NCBI GenBank assembly: GCA_016722465.1 | Contig: JADKJC010000008.1 | Span: 1 to 6,696 of the forward strand | Length of the DNA: 6,696 nucleotides | Direction: 5' to 3' | Origin: Chitinophagaceae bacterium | Lineage (GTDB): Bacteria > Bacteroidota > Bacteroidia > Chitinophagales > Chitinophagaceae | Shown: one piece after another, positions 1 through 6,628 of the stretch | Layout of the letters: every line of letters starts with the position of its first letter | Position numbering within the stretch: the stretch's first letter is position 1 | Program-made: the position numbers and the translations under genes | The notes under the pieces: generated by a model | The model's database searches: none | Told to the model about the DNA's origin: nothing | What the model saw: only the letters and a program-made list of their open reading frames with translations

Positions 1-1
1 A

Positions 2-319
2 CCAGTTTATAAACATCACCGAAAACCTGCTGGAGCATAAACCACACATCAGAACTGATATTTGAAGGGTTTAATGATACCTATTCTGCTGATGATTCGG
101 ACCTTGGTTTAAACCCATGGCATTTTCATTACCAGGTTGTGCCCGTACAATTGATGAAGCCGGAGATATAGTAAGCGAGAAAACATGCTGGCACCTTATA
201 ACGAAAAGCATATGAGTAACCCCAATATACGGGCCATTAACAACTGCTACCAGATCGTTAATAAAGACGGAACATTTAAAGTGGTATCCAATTCACTGTC
301 GCAGAATTTTTATAATTAG
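2..319 (+). pseudogene. 3' end of an unidentified gene, frame-disrupted
   Basis: I do not recognise this gene. Only its last 100 or so codons are in the window, and it continues to the left. The reading starts in one frame (about 6-53, ending HKPHIRTD), moves to a second (about 54-155, including LNPWHFHYQVVPVQL), then to a third (from about 160), and ends in NKDGTFKVVSNSLSQNFYN before TAG at 317-319. The pieces join into continuous, protein-like sequence if single bases are restored, one of them in the T-run near 58-63. That is why I call it one gene. The visible part has no signal peptide or membrane helix and is rich in aromatic and polar residues, so a soluble protein is likely. The stop is 3 nt from the stop of the convergent methyltransferase gene. 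No function is proposed. Confidence 0.5.
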
Positions 320-322
320 TAT

Positions 323-1362
323 TTATAAATTTTCACTATTAGTGTAATGGCTTTGCTTTTTCTTTATTTCAAATACGGTTAAACCATCTTTATTAATAAT
401 AAAACCCGGCAGCGGAAAAATACGGTACTGTATGTTAAAGATGGCCGGCCAGGTTTTAACGTTGTGCATGTTATACACAAACTCAGGAATGGTTAAACTG
501 CTGTCATTAAGGTTTAAGGTATGTTTATTAAACACCCGTATACCTGTAAGTAATGCCAGTCTTGAATAATTGGCCTGTTTAGGTTTCTGAACTTCAAGCC
601 TTGTTACTGGAAAACAGGCAGTATCCAATTGCTGTGTTGATGCCATTTTAATGCACTTTCTTTTGTAAATACAAGCAGGGTTTCTAAGAATAAATCGTCT
701 CTCATCGTTCTTAATACTATTGTATAAACAGGCAGAAATCTCAATCATTTCAGGAACCAGTATTGCCTCCGGGCATTGCCCAACCAGGTTGGCAACAATG
801 CTTACCCGTGGCTCGGTTTTAAGGAAGGCATCATGGTTTCCGAAAGGATGATATCAGGACCCATTGTACGAATACGGTATGTAACAGCATCCGTTTCCAC
901 CACCTGCAGTGTGTGTAGCGTTGCAGCTTAAAATAACGGATAATCTTATTCAGGTAGCAATGCTGGCCGGGTTAATATCCAGCAGCAGCATGTTTAATGT
1001 GTTGGACTAAACAGGGTTACCAGCGGAATAAGCAGGGTGGCAAAAGGCCCCGTACCGGCATATAAAACAGTTACTGCCTTATCGGGATTGACTGCAGCTT
1101 TGTTGAAATGGCTTCTTTTAACCCACGCATAAAAACACGGGTACGCATAAAATCCCGGATGCAAACTGCAGCAGACTGCGGCGATACGGCCTGACCGGCA
1201 ACAAATAGATGTATTCATTGTTCCGTCGGCCGTTTCATCAAAATCAGTGATATGGAAAAAAATGCAAGCAGTTGTTTACACGCATCCCAAACCGCCATAT
1301 AATTAAGTCCATCTGCAAGGAGTATCTCTGTAATTTTTTTAGATCAGCCGTGTAGGGTTCAT
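323..1362 (-). pseudogene. SAM-dependent methyltransferase-like protein, multiply frameshifted
   Basis: When the frames are joined by eye this reads as a class I (Rossmann-fold) methyltransferase of about 345 residues. The central part contains VLYAGTGPFATLLIPL, a glycine-rich SAM-binding motif I. It is followed by MLLLDINPASIA, an acidic strand-2 end that should bind the ribose of SAM, and then by PDIILSETM, which resembles the motif IV region. The N-terminal part (about 1345-1150) reads ITEILLADGLNYMAVWD, then GQAVSPQSAAVCIRDFMRT. The C-terminal 141 codons (323-748) are open and include LNLNDSSLTIPEF. About eight frame changes are needed, near 1325, 1250, 1195, 1090, 995, 950, 905 and 800; the one near 1250 is in a T-run. 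The likely start is ATG at 1362-1360, 7 nt after the cytochrome stop, which suggests co-transcription. The methyl acceptor is unknown. The family call is fairly secure and the function is not. Confidence 0.65.
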
Positions 1363-1369
1363 GTAATTT

Positions 1370-2593
1370 TTAATTTACTTTTACTGCTGCCTTATAAACT
1401 GCAATGCGGTGCGATCTTAATAAATAAGAAGAACTTACCGCACTGCCCGAAACCTGAAAGCTGATGGCACCCGAAGCTTCTTTGGGCATATGGCAATCAA
1501 TGCAATTGTCTTTTAATGCAATGCCGGCAGCAGGGGTTAGTGTACAAAAATTACCACCGGCTTCGGTATGGCAGCCCATACATTTTTGCGAATATACTGC
1601 AACCGGTAAAGTTGCATTGCCATGCGGATCATGACAGCTGCTGCAGGTAATGCTGTTGCTTTGCAAAAAACATTTGCTTTGTTTCAGTAAATTAAACTGG
1701 TTGCCATGCACATCAAAATGATTGGTACTGTCGGCCACCACAGCCGGTAAAAAATAATTGGCAAGCATATCGCCGGGCCTGAACATAAACCGGGATTGTA
1801 ACTTTCTTTTATCATTGCCCGAGTGGCATACCGCACATTGGTCCAGCTGCTGCTGCCGGTTAAGTGTTTTGTTACTAACAATAAAGCTGGCCGTTTTTAT
1901 ATTGGGGTTTTGTTCATGAAAACCAACATGCCTGGCTGCAGGCCCGTGGCAGCGCTGGCAACCAATACCCGATACCAGCGAGTTTTTCTCCAGTAATTCC
2001 ACAGCCGCATCGGCTGCAAAATAATTACCGGCAGCCGCACTGTTTTTTTTATGGCTGATATAGCTGCTGTGGCATTCAAAACTATCTACACCAATAAGCC
2101 TGGTAAAATTGGGTACTGTTGCCGAAAACCCCGGACTGGTGCCCCAGTTATTTACTGCATGGTAATAAGACACCGGCAGTTCGTAAGTATGGTCATCCTG
2201 CCAGTACAGCGATGTTTGTGCATGGCGGGTACCAAAAACAAGATCAAAACGCCGGGCTTCGGTTGGCTGGTTGTTTTTGTACAAAACCTGGTACAGGCCG
2301 CTGTCTCTTTGCTCCATTACAACTTTGGTAATACTGTCGTATATAAAACTATTGTGCCCTGCATTAAAATTACCCAATACATTTTTTGCCGTTGCTGCTG
2401 CCGATGCATAAAAATGTGCAGACGTAACAGCAGAATCGTAAACAGCCTGGTGGCATTTCCGGCAGCTTTGCTCGGTTGCAAAAGCGGCGCCCCTTGGATC
2501 GGGCTTTGTTTTGGTATTAATACATTGAGATAAAAAAACGATGAATACAAAAAGCACGGCTGCAATGGCTAATGACTTTCTGTTCTTTTTCAT
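1370..2593 (-). CDS. Multiheme c-type cytochrome, six haem sites, probable lipoprotein or membrane-anchored
   Basis: This intact 407-residue protein is probably an exported electron carrier or a redox enzyme related to the cytochrome c554/c-prime-like multihaem proteins. The N-terminus is a signal sequence: KKNRK, then hydrophobic residues 8-21, then LSQC with the cysteine at 24. That is a lipobox-like site, although Gln at -1 is not the common choice. Six CxxCH motifs would bind haem covalently: C44-H48, C212-H216, C253-H257, C317-H321, C338-H342 and C364-H368. C174 in FECHSSY is a single cysteine with an adjacent His and lacks the CxxCH spacing. Other histidines such as H60, H80, H124 and H145 could be distal ligands. 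The last haem site is followed by MPKEAS and a near-terminal RSHRIAVY. Cytochrome c maturation proteins would be needed and are not in the window. ATG at 2593 gives the full signal peptide. The methyltransferase gene follows after 7 nt. The substrate is unknown. No frameshift is apparent here, unlike in the neighbours. Confidence 0.9.
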   Translation of the reverse strand: MKKNRKSLAIAAVLFVFIVFLSQCINTKTKPDPRGAAFATEQSCRKCHQAVYDSAVTSAHFYASAAATAKNVLGNFNAGHNSFIYDSITKVVMEQRDSGLYQVLYKNNQPTEARRFDLVFGTRHAQTSLYWQDDHTYELPVSYYHAVNNWGTSPGFSATVPNFTRLIGVDSFECHSSYISHKKNSAAAGNYFAADAAVELLEKNSLVSGIGCQRCHGPAARHVGFHEQNPNIKTASFIVSNKTLNRQQQLDQCAVCHSGNDKRKLQSRFMFRPGDMLANYFLPAVVADSTNHFDVHGNQFNLLKQSKCFLQSNSITCSSCHDPHGNATLPVAVYSQKCMGCHTEAGGNFCTLTPAAGIALKDNCIDCHMPKEASGAISFQVSGSAVSSSYLLRSHRIAVYKAAVKVN

Positions 2594-2632
2594 GAGTGGA
2601 AATTAAATCATTTTGTGCAAGATAATTACGTT

Positions 2633-2707
2633 CTGTTATTGGTAGGGCAACCAACAACGGCGAAAAATAATGCAGTAAAATCTTGCTGATGGTAAGGCTA
2701 TCAACAA
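2633..2707. repeat. Two diverged copies of a palindromic repeat, 50 bp apart
   Basis: The first copy (2633-2660) folds as TTGGT / ACCAA around AGGGCA, extended by GTT / AAC beyond one mismatch. The second copy (2683-2707) folds as TTGCTGAT / ATCAACAA with one mismatch around GGTAAGGCT. Aligned over about 30 bases, 21 agree, and the common core is GGTARGGC..YCAACAAYGGC. The GGTA blocks begin at 2641 and 2691. Neither copy is followed by a T-run on the minus strand, so they are poor intrinsic terminators. They sit in the 125-bp spacer between the DUF3667 gene and the cytochrome gene and resemble REP-like intergenic palindromes. A regulatory role for the cytochrome is possible but unproven. Confidence 0.5.
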
Positions 2708-2718
2708 TGGCAGAGATT

Positions 2719-3481
2719 TTACCGGGTTAACATTACATAGGCAAATAACACAATGCTAAGCAATACCAGCTGTACCACATAGGCACATATATATACCAGC
2801 AGACTGTACAGCAGGGCTTTTACAAACGATATTTTATAAAACTGCCTGAAGCTGATGGTAAAGCAGATGATGAGTATCAGAAAAGCAATCAACCCATACC
2901 AGGCCAGGATTGTTGGCGAATGTATAAAGTAAAACAGCAGGATGCTGAATACCGAAATGGTATTCATTTGTGCACTGATGACGCTGCTGAGTATCATGTT
3001 TTCGGCATAATTATATGCGCCCCGGCGCAAAAAAAGCCAGGCAAAAAGTGCATACACCGGTATCAGGAAGAACTGGATCAGGTTAAAATATTTTTGCAGT
3101 ACCTGCACCATTTGCTGCTGCATAAGGGCCATTTGCCCCGTTACTTTGGTGCCGGTTATATTGTTCATCGTTTGCACGGTTTGCTCCATCAGGTGGGTTT
3201 TGGTCATTACCAAAGTGCTGATGCCCACAATAAGTACAGGTATTGAAACAGGTTAAAATACCGCTTGCGCCGCCCTGCACCATATCCAGTGCAATGGTGC
3301 CGGGCCTGGTAAGCACCTGCCAGGCAAACGAAAAAATACCTTTATCGGCATGGGTAAACCCATGCATGATCTCGCGCAGTACATGCCCAACGGTATAGCG
3401 GTGTGCCTGCTTTTGCCCGCATTGATTACAAAAATGACCGGTATAGTTATTACCGCAATTGGCACAGGTAAGCTGATACAT
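2719..3481 (-). pseudogene. DUF3667 family zinc-ribbon membrane protein, two frameshifts
   Basis: This is a member of DUF3667, a Bacteroidota family of unknown function with a short N-terminal zinc ribbon and C-terminal membrane helices. Residues 6-21 contain C6-x2-C9 and C18-x2-C21 (TCANCG, then FCNQCGQ), which should bind one zinc ion on the cytoplasmic side. Next comes the typical stretch VLREIMHGFTHADKGIFSF, then LTRPGTIALDMVQGG. The frame then shifts near 3265 to read RYFNLFQYLYLLW, and shifts again near 3230 to read ISTLVMTKTHLME through to the stop at 2719. The last part has about four hydrophobic segments, including FFLIPVYALFAWLFL and LIAFLILIICFTISF. The product would be about 254 residues, which fits the family. 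The start is ATG at 3481. The first shift removes the usual basic residues after VQGG, so it may be a sequencing error. The segment 2719-3228 is open on its own from a GTG. Confidence 0.75.
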
Positions 3482-3495
3482 GAATGATGTTTATA

Positions 3496-3503
3496 GCAAA
3501 ATA
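3496..3503 (-). promoter_or_regulatory. Possible -7 element for the DUF3667 gene
   Basis: On the minus strand this reads TATTTTGC, about 15-22 nt before the ATG. It resembles the Bacteroidota -7 consensus TAnnTTTG but is one base short in the spacer, and I see no clear TTG at the matching upstream distance. It is a weak candidate, listed because the surrounding leader is AT-rich and no Shine-Dalgarno is visible. Confidence 0.2.
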
Positions 3504-3583
3504 CAATTTATTTTAAAAGAAGGGGTGCTTGTTTGGCATCGTTTTTTTTAAGGGATTTGTGTAATAGCGGGAACAGCACACTT

Positions 3584-3650
3584 TGACCTATATTCAGAAA
3601 ACATGAGTCAAAAAAGTCAATTTCTGACTTATGTTTTTAAGACCAGGTCA
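3584..3650. repeat. Long two-part inverted repeat (hairpin)
   Basis: The inner arms AAAACATGAGTCA (3598-3610) and TGACTTATGTTTT (3625-3637) pair over 13 positions with one G-T pair, around a 15-nt loop. Outside them, TGACCT (3584-3589) pairs with AGGTCA (3645-3650), with side gaps of 8 and 7 nt. On the plus strand the structure is followed by TTTTT at 3651, so it could terminate a rightward transcript. No rightward gene ends here, so an operator or a small mobile palindrome is equally possible. Confidence 0.6.
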
Positions 3651-3685
3651 TTTTTGAGGGTTTTTGGCGCATATATTTTTGTGAT

Positions 3686-3763
3686 AGCGATACGCAGGCC
3701 GGTAAGCTGCCGATGTTGATATTAGTGATAGTTTACCCTGCCTGCAAATATAGCGTTACGCTA
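3686..3763. repeat. GC-rich hairpin flanked by near-identical palindromes
   Basis: The arms GCAGGC-c-GGTAA (3694-3705) and TTACC-ct-GCCTGC (3733-3745) make an 11-bp stem with a small bulge and a 27-nt loop. TAGCGATACGC (3686-3696) and TAGCGTTACGC (3751-3761) lie on its two sides. The right one extends to the perfect odd palindrome TAGCGT-T-ACGCTA (3751-3763). The arrangement resembles a small non-autonomous palindromic element. Confidence 0.45.
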
Positions 3764-3889
3764 AAAAGGCATTTTGCAGTTTGTGCCTGTTTGGATGGGA
3801 TGGTGCCGGATAATGAATGTTAAAGCCTGTTGATGCCTGTTTGGGATTGTTGAGGCTTATTTAACATAATGAGGTCATGGCTTTTATAA

Positions 3890-3944
3890 GTCACCATGGA
3901 GTCACCATGAAGTCATCATGGAGTCACTATGAAGTCAGCATGAA
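3890..3944. repeat. Five tandem copies of an 11-bp unit
   Basis: The units start at 3890, 3901, 3912, 3923 and 3934. They read GTCACCATGGA, GTCACCATGAA, GTCATCATGGA, GTCACTATGAA and GTCAGCATGAA. The consensus is GTCAYCATGRA, with changes limited to positions 5, 6 and 10. A partial match (GGTCATGG) occurs just before, at 3873-3880. The array ends about 20 bp beyond the stop of the first yccF copy. An 11-bp period is close to one helical turn, so bound proteins would lie on one face of the DNA. Polymerase slippage is the plain alternative. Confidence 0.8.
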
Positions 3945-3965
3945 GTTGGCCACAAAGGCGGGTAA

Positions 3966-4342
3966 TTATAATATTGTCTTTCAAAAAGGCATCATCGAGA
4001 TCTCTACCAGTTTAAAATGCTGCCTTGCAAAGGGAATACCAATGATGGTGATGGTTAACAGCAGGCCAAAAACCACATGCACCAGCGCTGTATACAGCCC
4101 GCCGCAAAGCAACCATATAATATTACACAGCAACGACAGGCAACCCGTATTTGCCGTACTGCTCACCACCGCCTGCCAAACGAAACAATACCAGCCCCGC
4201 CAGTTTAAAACACTGCTTGCCCCTGGAGGCAGGCCCGAGGTATACCTACTACAGATATGCACAGCACAATGCCGCCAAAATAACCCATGGCTGCAAAAAA
4301 GCCACCGAAGATGAGCCAGAGGAGATTGCCGGGGAGGTTTAT
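3966..4342 (-). pseudogene. yccF: YccF-like inner membrane protein (DUF307), copy 1, decayed
   Basis: YccF proteins are small membrane proteins of unknown role built from two similar halves. Read across frames, the first half gives INLPGNLLWLIFGGF, then GIVLCISVVGIP, then GKQCFKLAGLVLF. The second half gives CNIIWLLCGGLYTALVHVV, then TITIIGIPFARQHFKL and EISMMPF. The paired NxxWLxxGG, TIIGIP and FKL motifs are the family signature. Three defects stand out. The expected start codon is ATA at 4342-4340, where copy 2 has ATG. At least two frame changes lie near 4225 and 4170. In-frame TGA at 3983-3981 replaces the Gly of PFGKT, after which KTIL and TAA (3968-3966) still match the family end. The gene is divergent from the Fic gene. 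Its corrected length is about 125 residues. Confidence 0.75.
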
Positions 4343-4634
4343 GGGTTTGATTGAATCGGTTGACACTGATGTATGAAGATACAGTTTATACAGGCCAAGG
4401 ACAAAATCATGCTTTTAATGATGAAAATAATACCTCATTTCATGTATATAAATACTAAAAATTTATATTATATACTATTAAATTCAATATTTTACTGTAA
4501 TTTAGTATCATAACACCTGGTAATCATGCGGTATCACAACCTGGTAATCGTACGTTATCATAAACCTGGTAATCGTGGTATCATAATCTGGTAATCGTGC
4601 AAAATATATAACCTAGTAATAAATCAATAAAAAA
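4343..4634. promoter_or_regulatory. AT-rich divergent spacer between yccF copy 1 and the Fic gene
   Basis: No gene is visible. The left part (4343-4380) is homologous to the sequence upstream of yccF copy 2, including GTATGAAGAT, so the duplicated unit includes yccF upstream DNA. The middle (4400-4490) is strongly AT-rich with several TATA-like stretches, but I found no clear TTTG / TAnnTTTG pair. The right part is the tandem repeat array. Promoters for both divergent genes should lie here. Confidence 0.5.
4495..4620. repeat. Imperfect ~24-bp tandem repeats (iteron-like) before the Fic start
   Basis: The core CCTGGTAATC begins at 4516, 4540 and 4565. Variant cores are TCTGGTAATC at 4587 and CCTAGTAAT at 4612, and a degenerate CTGTAATTTAG lies at 4495. 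The steps between cores are 24, 25, 22 and 25 bp. Between cores there is a conserved TATCATAA-like half. In the unit at 4540, TGGTAA and TTATCA form an imperfect inverted repeat around the palindrome CGTACG. The last unit ends 15 nt before the Fic ATG at 4635, so the array covers the position expected for the promoter and 5' leader. This is the layout of an operator array, possibly for autoregulation by the winged-helix-like N-terminus of the Fic protein. That role is inference. Confidence 0.7.
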
Positions 4635-6236
4635 ATGGCAACTCAAAGGCAAAAATTAGCAGCATCTCTTGAAAAACTTAAAAAATTCAGGATAAAGGAA
4701 TGGTAGCTATAAAATCTGCTGAACTTAGTCAAACGCATAGGGAAAGATTATTAAAGAACGGGTTTATTAAAGAAGTTGTGAAAGGCTGGTATATAGCAAC
4801 AGCTCCCGGCGAACAACAGGAGACAGTACTTCATGGTATGCATCATACTGGCAATTTTGTGCACAATACCTCGCCAACAGATATGGGAAGCTTTTATATA
4901 TCTCCCGAACAGTCTATACAAATACATGCAGGAAGCTGGACCGTGCCCCACAATTGATAGTACGCACCCAAAGGAACAAATCATAAAACCCCATTACCTT
5001 ATGGAACTTCCCTTTGGAACTGGGAGGGCCCACCTCAGCAAAATGCAGCAATTGTTACTATAGAGGGAATCAGAATGATGTCGCTAACATCCTCAATTGT
5101 GTATAGTACGCCCAGTATGTTTACAGGAAATGCGACCGATATAAGAATTTGCCTGGCTATGGTAAACGATTCATCTGAAATACTGCCACTGCTTCTTGAT
5201 GGAGGTCATACTACCATTGCCGGGAGGCTTGCCGGTGCATTCAGAAATATTGGACGGGAGAAAATTGCAGACGATATAGTAAAAGCCATGCAGGCTGCTG
5301 ACTATAATGTAAGAGAAACAGATCCTTTTGAAACAAAACCGGTCATTGCCTTATCGGCAAAAGAAAGATCGCCTTTTGTAAACAGGATAAAGCTGATGTG
5401 GTACGTAATGCGGGATGTTGTAATAAAAAATTTTCCCAAGGCTCCGGGGCTGCCAACTGATCATGAAAAATACATGAAACAAGTAGCCGGTTTATATATA
5501 ACAGATGCCTATAACTCGCTGTCGATAGAAAGGTATCAGGTTACTCCTGCACTGATAGAACGTGTACGAACCGGAGCATGGGACAGCCAGGAAAATGCCG
5601 AAGATAAAAAACAGAAAGATGCCATGGCAGCCCGTGGTTACTGGCAGGCTACACAAAAGGTACGGGAAAGCATTATAAAAATTTTAAACTGAGCAAATGC
5701 CGGAACAACAGCTGATGCAGACCACGGCGACTGGTACCGGGAATTATTTGCACCCAGTGTAACAGCAGGTATTTTACCGGCATCCGATCTTGCCGGTTAC
5801 CGCAACCACGCTGTATATATCAGCAACTCCAAGCATGTACCCATAAACAAAGATGCGGTACGTGATGCCATGCCTGCATTGATGGAGCTTATACAAAACG
5901 AACCCGAAGCTGCAGTAAGGGCCGTGCTGGGCCACTTTATGTTTGTTTTTATACACCCTATATGGATGGCAATGGCCGCATAGGGCGTTTTTTAATGAAT
6001 GTAATGCTGGCAAGTGGTGGCTATCCGTGGACGGTGATACCGGTTGAAGAACGCACAACTTATATGGAAGCATTGGAAAGAGCAAGCGTGCATGCAGATA
6101 TAGAACCTTTGCCAGGGTTTTGGGGTATTTGGTAAGTGAAGGGTTGGCGGGGAGGCCGGTGGCGGGGTTGGGGCTGAGTCAGCAAATCGGAACGAAGTAT
6201 CTTCTTCCGGAATACAGATCTTTGCAAAAACTGTAG
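4635..6236 (+). pseudogene. Fic-family protein with N-terminal winged-helix-like region, multiply frameshifted
   Basis: Fic proteins usually transfer AMP from ATP to a hydroxyl side chain of a target protein. The joined reading is about 530 codons, near the roughly 510 residues I recall for this subfamily. It starts MATQRQKLAASLEKLKKF at 4635, preceded by an A-rich leader. Next comes VAIKSAELSQTHRERLLKNG, then FIKEVVKGWYI, a winged-helix-like stretch resembling AbiEi-type antitoxin N-termini. A central part (5075-5692) is open and includes GGHTTIAGRLAGAFRNIGRE. SLSIER (5516-5533) matches the class II inhibitory helix motif (S/T)xxxE(G/N), with Arg replacing Gly. The catalytic motif HPYMDGNGRIGR (5954-5988) is complete once one C is restored near 5958. 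Indels lie near 4687, 4819, 4892, 4950, 4969, 5958 and 6107. An in-frame TGA at 5690-5692 sits where Gly is expected. The end is TAG at 6234. Family call strong; activity as written, none. Confidence 0.85.
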
Positions 6237-6255
6237 TTGCAGTAAGGATGAAAAG

Positions 6256-6628
6256 TTACACTATTGTTTTGCCAAAGGCATCATCGAGATCTCTGCCAGT
6301 TTAAAATGCTGCCTTGCCAAGGAATACCAATGATGGTGATGGTTAACAGCAGGCCAAAAACAACATGCACCAGTGCTGTATACAGCCCGCCGCAAAGCAG
6401 CCATATAATATTACACAGTAAACACAGGCAACCCGTATTTGCCGAACTGCTTACCACCTGCTGCCAAACGGAAACAATACCAGCCCCGCCAGTTTAAAAC
6501 ACTGCTTGCCCTGTGGGCAGGCCCCAGTATGCCTACAACTGTAATGCACAACAGATGCCACCAAAAAAATAACCCATGGCTGCAAAAAGCCACCAGAAGA
6601 TGAGCCAGAGGTTGCCGGGGAGATTCAT
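6256..6628 (-). pseudogene. yccF: YccF-like inner membrane protein (DUF307), copy 2, frameshifted
   Basis: This is a second copy of the YccF-like gene, in the same orientation as the first and about nine-tenths identical by eye. The 190 bases at the 3' end are closest, at about 93%. It keeps ATG at 6628-6626 (MNLPGN) and the family ending PFGKTIV before TAA at 6258-6256, once one T is restored near 6273. GKQCFKLAGLVLFPFG, CNIIWLLCGGLYTALVHVV and TITIIGIP are readable in separate frames. About six indels are needed, some of them compensating, as at 6580-6595. It converges on the Fic gene, with 19 nt between the two stops. Homology with copy 1 continues upstream to GTATGAAGAT (6658-6667). The sequence AATTGTAT there belongs to a perfect 12-bp palindrome at 6650-6661 that copy 1 lacks. 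Confidence 0.75.

Larger units (their letters stand above)
3482..3965. other. Gene-free spacer rich in repeats and hairpins
   Basis: No convincing coding sequence is present on either strand. The spacer contains, in order, an AT-rich leader upstream of the DUF3667 start, a long hairpin (3584-3650), a GC-rich hairpin flanked by near-copies of TAGCGWTACGC (3686-3763), a direct repeat of TGCCTGTTTGG (3784-3794 and 3834-3844, exactly 50 bp apart) and a five-unit 11-bp tandem repeat (3890-3944). The density of repeats suggests an intergenic region that collects small non-coding elements. Transcription of DUF3667 must start within or to the right of it. Confidence 0.6.

Noticed and set aside
2051..2533. 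Plus-strand open frame of 160 codons
   Set aside because: It lies wholly antisense to the intact cytochrome gene, and the cytochrome frame has six haem motifs and a signal peptide. The plus-strand translation has no coherent features.
3877..4314. Plus-strand open frame of 145 codons over the 11-bp repeats and yccF copy 1
   Set aside because: It runs antisense to recognisable yccF motifs, begins inside the tandem repeat and has no family-like features. A similar frame at 6264-6497 exists only because yccF is duplicated.
4495..4620. CRISPR array
   Set aside because: The units are adjacent and imperfect, without unique spacers of 30 bp or more, and no cas gene is present. They are tandem operator-like repeats.
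4495..4620. Plasmid-type replication origin with iterons
   Set aside because: No replication initiator gene is nearby. The downstream gene is Fic-family and its start lies immediately after the array.
3981..5692. Genome-wide recoding of TGA as glycine
   Set aside because: Gly is encoded many times by GGN in the same genes, only two TGA sites fit, and both genes already have other defects. Substitution or sequencing error is simpler.
5774..6085. Minus-strand open frame of 103 codons
   Set aside because: It is antisense to the C-terminal Fic domain, where the plus-strand reading carries the catalytic motif.
3966..6628. Composite transposon with yccF copies as terminal insertion sequences
   Set aside because: The repeated units encode a YccF-like membrane protein and no transposase. 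I saw no terminal inverted repeats or target-site duplications.
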